Shown: positions 5,664 to 9,566 of the stretch, in pieces
How positions within the stretch are numbered: the first letter of the stretch is position 1
How the letters are laid out: every line of letters starts with the position of its first letter
Source of the DNA: DATKPC01 sp035524275
Lineage (GTDB): Bacteria > Pseudomonadota > Gammaproteobacteria > Burkholderiales > Burkholderiaceae_F
Reading direction: 5' to 3'
Length of the DNA: 9,566 nt
Assembly (NCBI GenBank): GCA_035524275.1
Contig: DATKPC010000069.1
Location: 1 to 9,566 of the forward strand
Program-made: the position numbers and the translations under genes
Notes under the pieces: generated by a model
What the model was told of the DNA's origin: nothing
The model's input: the letters and a program-made list of their open reading frames with translations, nothing else
The model's database searches: none

Positions 5664-7040
5664 TCAACCGTTGGACACGATGGTCCGCTCCGCCCGGTAC
5701 GGCGTCGGATCAATGCGAAGCCGCTTCAACTTGTCGTAGAGCGTCTGCTTGGGCAGGCGAAGGCCCTGCGCTGCCGCATTGACGTCGCCGTGGTGGCGGC
5801 GAAGCGACTCGCCGATCAACGACCGTTCGATATGCTCGAGCTGCTCGACGAGCGGCATCGACTCGCCGCCCTGGCCGAGCCGCTCGCCCAGGTCGTCGCC
5901 CAGCAGCCCGAGCAGGTAACGGTCGGCGACGTTGCGCAGTTCGCGCACGTTGCCGGGCCACGCGTGCGCCATCAGCACCGAGAGCGTACGTTCGTCGATC
6001 ACCGGCGCCGGGCGGCCGTAGCGGCGCGCGGCATCCAGCGTGAAGCGCTCGAACAACAACGGAATGTCTTCGCGCCGTTCGCGCAGCGGCGGCAGCTCGA
6101 TGAACGTCACGCCGAGCCGGTAGTACAGGTCGGCGCGGAAGCGCCGCTCGTCGGACAAGGCGCGCAGGTCCTCCTTGCTCGCGGCGATGACGCGGCAGTC
6201 GATCGGGATCGCTTCGTTCGAGCCGACGCGCTCGATCGACCTATCCTGCAGGGCGCGCAGCAGCTTCACCTGCGCCGACAGCGGCATGCTTTCGATCTCG
6301 TCGAGGAACAGCGTGCCGCCGCTCGCGTATTCCAGCTTTCCGACCCGCCGTCGAATGGCCCCGGTGAACGAGCCCGCCTCATGACCGAACAGTTCGCTGT
6401 CGATGAGGCTCTCCGGCAGCCCGCCACAGTTCACGGGCACGAAATGCCCCTGCCGGCGCTCGCTGTGGTCGTGCAGGCAACGCGCGACGAGATCCTTGCC
6501 GGTCCCGGTCTCGCCGTAGATCACGACGTCGGCGGGCGCGGCGGCCAGCGTGCGCACGAGGTGCCGGACGCGTTCCATTTGCGTCGATCGACCGACCAGC
6601 GCCGTCTCGATGCCCTTCCACCCGTCGAGCTGGCGACGCAGCGCGAGGACTTCCAGGACCAGCCGGCGCTTTTCGGTGGCCCGCCGCACGACGGACACCA
6701 GGCGCTCGGAGGAGCACGGCTTCTCGATGAAGTCATAGGCGCCGTCGCGCATGGCGTCGACCGCCATCGCGATGTCGCCGTGGCCCGTCACCAGGATCAC
6801 CGGCAACATCGGATCCACGTCGCGCAGCGTCTTGACCCACGCGTTGCCGCACACGCCGGGCAACTTGACGTCGCAGACGACGACCGCCGGCATGCCTGAC
6901 GAGACGGACGCCTGCGCCGCTTCGATCGACCTGAAGCGCAGGACGTCGAAGCCCGCCAGTTCCAGCGCCTGGGCGCTGCCCGCCAGGACATCCTCGTCAT
7001 CCTCGACGAAGACGACCGAGATCGGGTGGGCCTCACTCAT
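5664..7040 (-). CDS. dctD: Sigma54-dependent response regulator, DctD-like
   Basis: A 458-residue NtrC-class activator, the partner of the adjacent sensor kinase. Receiver domain, about residues 6-120: acidic pocket E13-D14-D15, phospho-acceptor D57 (VVVCDVKLPG), switch T85 (ILVTGHGD) and K107 (FIEKP). AAA+ domain, about 145-375: Walker A GETGTGKD (176-183), the sigma54-contact loop GSFTGA (223-228, with Ser where Ala is usual), Walker B GTLFLDEIE (242-250), arginine-finger region FRADLYYRL (301-309) and WPGNVREL (361-368). A Fis-type helix-turn-helix follows at about 400-440 (LIGESLRRHHGDVNAAAQGL, then LPKQTLYDKLKRL). The segment FLDEIESMPLSAQVKLLRALQDR is typical of DctD. Its ATG overlaps the end of the kinase gene by 8 nt and has no clear Shine-Dalgarno, so it is probably translationally coupled. 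The likely target is the divergent transporter with the sigma54 promoter at 9087-9102. Confidence 0.92.
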   Translation of the reverse strand: MSEAHPISVVFVEDDEDVLAGSAQALELAGFDVLRFRSIEAAQASVSSGMPAVVVCDVKLPGVCGNAWVKTLRDVDPMLPVILVTGHGDIAMAVDAMRDGAYDFIEKPCSSERLVSVVRRATEKRRLVLEVLALRRQLDGWKGIETALVGRSTQMERVRHLVRTLAAAPADVVIYGETGTGKDLVARCLHDHSERRQGHFVPVNCGGLPESLIDSELFGHEAGSFTGAIRRRVGKLEYASGGTLFLDEIESMPLSAQVKLLRALQDRSIERVGSNEAIPIDCRVIAASKEDLRALSDERRFRADLYYRLGVTFIELPPLRERREDIPLLFERFTLDAARRYGRPAPVIDERTLSVLMAHAWPGNVRELRNVADRYLLGLLGDDLGERLGQGGESMPLVEQLEHIERSLIGESLRRHHGDVNAAAQGLRLPKQTLYDKLKRLRIDPTPYRAERTIVSNG

Positions 7041-8850
7041 CGGCGGTGGCCGGGCCGGATGCCGACGGAAAATCCATCGAGAACTCCACGCCCGAGGGCG
7101 AAAGATTCCGGGCCCGCAGCCGGCCGCCGAACTCGCGGACGATGTGGGCCGAAATCGTCAGCCCCAGGCCGAGTCCCTTGCCCGGCGGCTTCGACGTCAC
7201 GAAGGGCTCGAAGAGGCGCGGCAGGATGTCCGGCGGTATCGGAGGCCCGGAATTGCGCACGACGATGCAGCGTCCGCCGTGCCATGGCGTCGCCACGACC
7301 TCGATCTTGCGCCGTTCGGCGCCCTCGAGCGCGTCGAGCGCATTGCCGATGAGATTGATGAACACCTGTTCCAGGCGCGTCGGCTCGGCCTCCAGCTCCA
7401 GCGCGTCCGGCTCCACGCGCACGACGACCTCGACGTTGAGCTTTCGCGTACGTTCCGACAGCAACGCGAGCGAGCGGTCGACGACGTCACGAACCCGAAC
7501 GACGCCGAAGGAGGCCTGCGACTTGTAGGCGAAGCCTCTCAATTGATTGGTGAGCCGCGCGATGCGCTCGACGAGCGGTCCGATGCGCACCAGGTTGTCG
7601 CGGGCCTCGCCATGGCGCTCCCGTTCCAGGAGGACGACGGCATTGTCCGACAGCGTCCTCATCGCCGCCAGAGGCTGGTTGAACTCGTGGACCAGGCCGG
7701 CGGACATCTGGCCCAGCGCCGCAAGCTTTTCGGCGTGAACCAGTTCGGCCTGCGCAGCACGCAGCTCGGCGGTGCGTTCCTGGACCTTCGCTTCCAGGGA
7801 CTCGTAGGCCGCCTGCAACGCCTCGCGGTTGGCCAGTCGCTGCCGGATCCCGCGTCGCCTCAGCGCGGCGACATAGCCTGCCAGCACGATCGCGACGGCG
7901 GCCAGCACCGCGCTGGCCGAGCTCCAGCGCGCCACCGTCTCGGCCGGTTGCTCGTCATGCAACAGGACCAGGCGCCATCGCCCGCGATTCAGGACCTGGT
8001 CACTGGCGAGGTAGGACCGGCCCTCCAGGCTGACCTGCGAGGCCCGCGCATCGATGCGCCCGATTTCGCGCCAGTCGAGCGGAACCAGGCCGGCGTCGCC
8101 GTAGCGGTGGGCACGGGCCGCCTCGAGCCGCTCGGCATCGGACAGCGCGACCCGGGGCCGGTATCTCCAGGCGTCGTGGCTGGTGAGGATGACGATGCCG
8201 TGCTCGTCGAACAGCAGCATCTCGCCGGGCAAGCTCCTCCACTCGGCTTCGACCGGTTGCAGGTCGACCTTGACCGTCGACACCCCGCGCGTGCTCCCGT
8301 TCTTCTTCAGCGCGTACGAGATGTAGTAGCCGGCACGGGCGCTCGTGATGCCGACGCCATAGAAGGCACCGCGGCCTTTTTCCAGCGCGTCGCGCAGGTA
8401 GGGTCGATACGAGAGATCGCGGCCTATCGGCGTGCTGGGGCGCGCGAAGTCCGCGGCCGCCAATCCGGTTCCCGCCAGGTCGAGCACGTAGAGCGTGTCG
8501 GAGCCCGCGATCGCGTTGAGCGACTCCAGGTAACGGTTGACGCTGTCGCGAAGCGCCGGGTCCGTCGGCGCATCGAGCAGGCGCATCACGTCGGGCGACG
8601 TTTCGAGCAACGGCGGCAAGTAGTCCAGGCGCAGGATTTGCCCGTCGAGCCTCGCGGCCTCGACGTCGAGCTGCCGCGCCGCCTCCTCCTGCATGCGCAA
8701 CAGCGCGTGCTGCAGCGCCATGTCGTGGGCGAGCCAGGCCACCCCTCCCAGCCCGAGCACGCCCATCGCGGCTCGTGACAGCCAACGCGCGGCCCTCGGC
8801 ACGTGCCGGGTGCCCGTGGACGCTTCCGGATCGGCCGTCGCAGCGAACAT
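7033..8850 (-). CDS. dctB: Membrane sensor histidine kinase, DctB-like
   Basis: A 605-residue inner-membrane kinase that senses an external carboxylate and phosphorylates the DctD-like partner. TM 1 is at about residues 26-45 and TM 2 at about 311-330; between them lies a periplasmic double-PDC/Cache-type domain of some 265 residues with the DctB-like stretch GRDLSYRPYL (143-152) and YGVGITSARAGYYISYAL (164-181). A coiled coil (about 340-372) leads to the kinase core: H-box H388 in GLVHEFNQPLAAMRTLSDN, N-box NLIGNALDAL (499-508), G1 NSGPPIPPDIL (533-543), F-box LFEPFVTSK (546-554) and G2 GKGLGLGL (557-564). The frame is open upstream to 9462, but ATG 8850 gives normal DctB length and places TM 1 near the N-terminus. 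No Shine-Dalgarno is visible before it, so the start is less certain than the family. The ligand could be a C4-dicarboxylate or, judging from the neighbouring CitA-type gene, a tricarboxylate. Confidence 0.9.
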   Translation of the reverse strand: MFAATADPEASTGTRHVPRAARWLSRAAMGVLGLGGVAWLAHDMALQHALLRMQEEAARQLDVEAARLDGQILRLDYLPPLLETSPDVMRLLDAPTDPALRDSVNRYLESLNAIAGSDTLYVLDLAGTGLAAADFARPSTPIGRDLSYRPYLRDALEKGRGAFYGVGITSARAGYYISYALKKNGSTRGVSTVKVDLQPVEAEWRSLPGEMLLFDEHGIVILTSHDAWRYRPRVALSDAERLEAARAHRYGDAGLVPLDWREIGRIDARASQVSLEGRSYLASDQVLNRGRWRLVLLHDEQPAETVARWSSASAVLAAVAIVLAGYVAALRRRGIRQRLANREALQAAYESLEAKVQERTAELRAAQAELVHAEKLAALGQMSAGLVHEFNQPLAAMRTLSDNAVVLLERERHGEARDNLVRIGPLVERIARLTNQLRGFAYKSQASFGVVRVRDVVDRSLALLSERTRKLNVEVVVRVEPDALELEAEPTRLEQVFINLIGNALDALEGAERRKIEVVATPWHGGRCIVVRNSGPPIPPDILPRLFEPFVTSKPPGKGLGLGLTISAHIVREFGGRLRARNLSPSGVEFSMDFPSASGPATADE

Positions 8851-8908
8851 CCGGAAAGGATAGTCGCTCGGCCGGGACACGACCGTCGAGCGCCCGCGGC
8901 ACCGCACA

Positions 8909-8927
8909 CGACCGGGTCGGCCGGTCG
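8909..8927. promoter_or_regulatory. Dyad CGACCGG-N5-CCGGTCG, candidate activator site
   Basis: A perfect 7-bp inverted repeat with a 5-nt centre lies about 160 bp upstream of the sigma54 -24 element and about 60 bp before the kinase start. Position and symmetry suit an upstream activating sequence for the DctD-like protein or an autoregulatory site. In DNA of this GC content such a dyad can also arise by chance. Confidence 0.35.
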
Positions 8928-8945
8928 CCCGAATCCGCCGCAGGC

Positions 8946-8974
8946 GGCGTCCGAAAAACCGTATCCCGGACGCC
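8946..8974. promoter_or_regulatory. Dyad GGCGTCCG-N13-CGGACGCC, candidate activator site
   Basis: A perfect 8-bp inverted repeat with a 13-nt centre that includes one of the few A-rich stretches of this gap (AAAAACCGTATCC). It lies about 113 bp upstream of the sigma54 -24 element, a normal distance for an enhancer of an NtrC-class activator. A further half-site-like CCGGACG occurs at 8991-8997. Confidence 0.4.
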
Positions 8975-9086
8975 GGCCGCGGCCGGGTTTCCGGACGGCG
9001 CGCCACCGCGTGCGGCGTTGCAGCACCGGCGCCCCGCAGAGGGAAGCGGTGCCCGAAACGCGCCCGCACGGGATGCGCTTGCGTGC

Positions 9087-9102
9087 TGGCACGCCACCTG
9101 CA
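9087..9102 (+). promoter_or_regulatory. Sigma54 (RpoN) promoter of the leader ORF and transporter
   Basis: TGGCACGCCACCTGCA matches the consensus TGGCACG-N4-TTGCA at every defined position but one (C for the first T of TTGCA). The invariant GG (9088-9089) and GC (9100-9101) are separated by exactly 10 nt. Transcription would begin near 9113, about 150 nt before the leader ORF and 260 nt before the transporter ATG. The -24 part lies inside a dyad GCGTGC-TG-GCACGC (9081-9094). A sigma54-activator gene in the divergent operon supports the call. Confidence 0.75.
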
Positions 9103-9200
9103 GTGAGGAGCCGCACGTCGCAGGGCGAGCACGGGCTCCACGCGACGTGGACCCGAGGCGCCGACGCACGGCGTCCAGATGCCGCGGCGTGCCGCCGCAA

Positions 9201-9216
9201 GCGCGATCGATCGCGC
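9201..9216. repeat. Perfect 16-bp palindrome in the transporter leader
   Basis: GCGCGATCGATCGCGC is a perfect palindrome with no spacer. It lies between the predicted sigma54 start site and the leader ORF. It could be an operator; the lack of a loop makes it a poor RNA hairpin. Chance is possible in GC-rich DNA. Confidence 0.4.
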
Positions 9217-9263
9217 AGGACGGCGCGGGCCCATCCGACGCGCCAGGAGCGAGGAGACAGAAC

Positions 9264-9377
9264 GTGAGACAGGCCATCGGCATGCGGCGTCCGCCGCGCG
9301 CGACGCACTCGGCCCGCAGGCCAGGGTCCGGCGCGCGACCTCATCGCGGGCAGGCAGCGGCCGGGGACGACCAATGA
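9264..9377 (+). CDS. Small leader ORF (37 aa) coupled to the transporter gene
   Basis: GTG at 9264 is preceded by AGGAG (9245-9249) and GAGGAG (9251-9256, 7-nt spacer), the strongest ribosome binding site in this half of the window. The frame encodes 37 residues (start MRQAIGMRRPP, end AAAGDDQ), rich in Arg, Ala and Gly, and ends at TGA 9375-9377. That stop overlaps the transporter start as ATGA, the classic arrangement for translational coupling. I recognise no family. It may be a leader peptide whose translation opens the transporter start, or a non-functional short frame kept only for coupling. An alternative is that the ribosome site belongs to a misread transporter start, but the transporter frame does not extend back to this GTG. 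Confidence 0.5.
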   Translation: MRQAIGMRRPPRATHSARRPGSGARPHRGQAAAGDDQ

Positions 9378-9566
9378 GCGCTGCCCAGATACCCATCACC
9401 GGCGCCGGCATGCCGGTGCCGTCCTCCAAGCTCGCGACGGTGCTGCGGGTGACGAGCGGCAATTTCCTGGAGATGTTCGATTTCTTCCTGTACGGGTTCT
9501 ACGCGACGTACATCGCCAAGGCGTTCTTTCCGACCGGCAACGAGTATGCCTCGCTGATGCTGACGT
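9374..9566 (+). CDS. MFS transporter, citrate/tricarballylate type (MHS family), N-terminal part
   Basis: The first 64 codons of a transporter cut by the right edge. The start ATG has GGGGA 6 nt upstream and overlaps the leader ORF stop. After a short N-terminal tail the sequence RVTSGNFLEMFDFFLYGFYA, followed by TYIAKAFFPTGNEYASLMLT, closely resembles the first membrane segment of CitA/TcuC-type proton symporters for citrate and tricarballylate in the metabolite:H+ symporter (MHS) family. It is predicted to be an inner-membrane uptake protein for a carboxylate. It lies divergently from the DctB/DctD-like pair and behind a sigma54 promoter, so it is their likely target. The exact substrate cannot be fixed from 64 residues; other MHS substrates are possible. 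Confidence 0.85.
   Translation, partial: MSAAQIPITGAGMPVPSSKLATVLRVTSGNFLEMFDFFLYGFYATYIAKAFFPTGNEYASLMLT

Larger units (their letters stand above)
8851..9373. other. Divergent regulatory region between the kinase and transporter genes
   Basis: These 523 nt hold the start signals of two divergent units. Seen here: two dyads (8909-8927 and 8946-8974), a sigma54 promoter (9087-9102), a perfect 16-bp palindrome (9201-9216) and a 37-codon leader ORF (9264-9377). I found no convincing promoter for the leftward dctBD-like pair. Longer open frames across the region are arginine/proline-rich and look like high-GC artefacts. Confidence 0.6.

Noticed and set aside
6751..8778. Plus-strand open frame of 675 codons opposite the kinase gene
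   Set aside because: It lies antisense to DctB/DctD-like genes with complete catalytic motifs, and its own product has none.
8857..8862. TATCCT on the minus strand as a -10 for the kinase gene
   Set aside because: It lies only 6 nt before the start codon and has no recognisable -35 at the right distance.
8851..9462. Extension of the DctB-like kinase to an ATG at 9462
   Set aside because: The extra 204 residues are Arg/Pro-rich without a domain, would run through the sigma54 promoter and into the divergent transporter gene, and would place TM 1 far from the N-terminus.

Overview
This is a high-GC window with dense coding on both strands. It most resembles a betaproteobacterium, probably Burkholderiales. 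That placement is an inference from base composition, the VanA-type oxygenase, the DctB/DctD-type regulators and the CitA-type transporter; the sequence gives no direct taxonomic marker. I see no rRNA, tRNA, CRISPR array, insertion sequence or phage gene.

Layout. (1) Positions 1-1872, minus strand: the N-terminal 624 codons of a large multi-domain sensor (GAF-GAF-PAS-GAF) that starts at TTG and runs off the left edge. (2) 1873-2328: a 456-nt gap holding a terminator-like hairpin and a nested inverted repeat of REP/BIME type. (3) 2329-3684, plus: an exported phosphoesterase of the phospholipase C/acid phosphatase family, followed by a strong GC hairpin. (4) 3833-4330, plus: a MarR-family regulator whose stop codon lies inside a 14-nt tandem repeat. 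(5) 4429-4482: three 16-bp palindrome-like elements spaced exactly 19 bp apart, covering a sigma70-type promoter. (6) 4519-5625, plus: VanA, the Rieske oxygenase component of vanillate O-demethylase, without an adjacent VanB reductase. (7) 5664-8850, minus: a DctB-like sensor kinase and DctD-like sigma54 activator whose reading frames overlap by 8 nt. (8) 8851-9373: a 523-nt divergent regulatory region with dyads, a well-matched sigma54 promoter and a 37-codon leader ORF. (9) 9374 to the right edge, plus: the start of a CitA-type (MHS family) major facilitator transporter.

How the genes may work together. There are two apparent regulatory circuits. In one, the MarR-like protein probably controls vanA through the operator array. 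In the other, the DctB/DctD-like pair senses an external carboxylate and probably activates the divergent transporter from the sigma54 promoter at 9087-9102. Both are inferred from gene order and visible sites, not shown by experiment.

Nothing here is clearly a new biological system. The best leads are the 19-bp-phased operator array before vanA and the leader ORF that overlaps the transporter start by ATGA.
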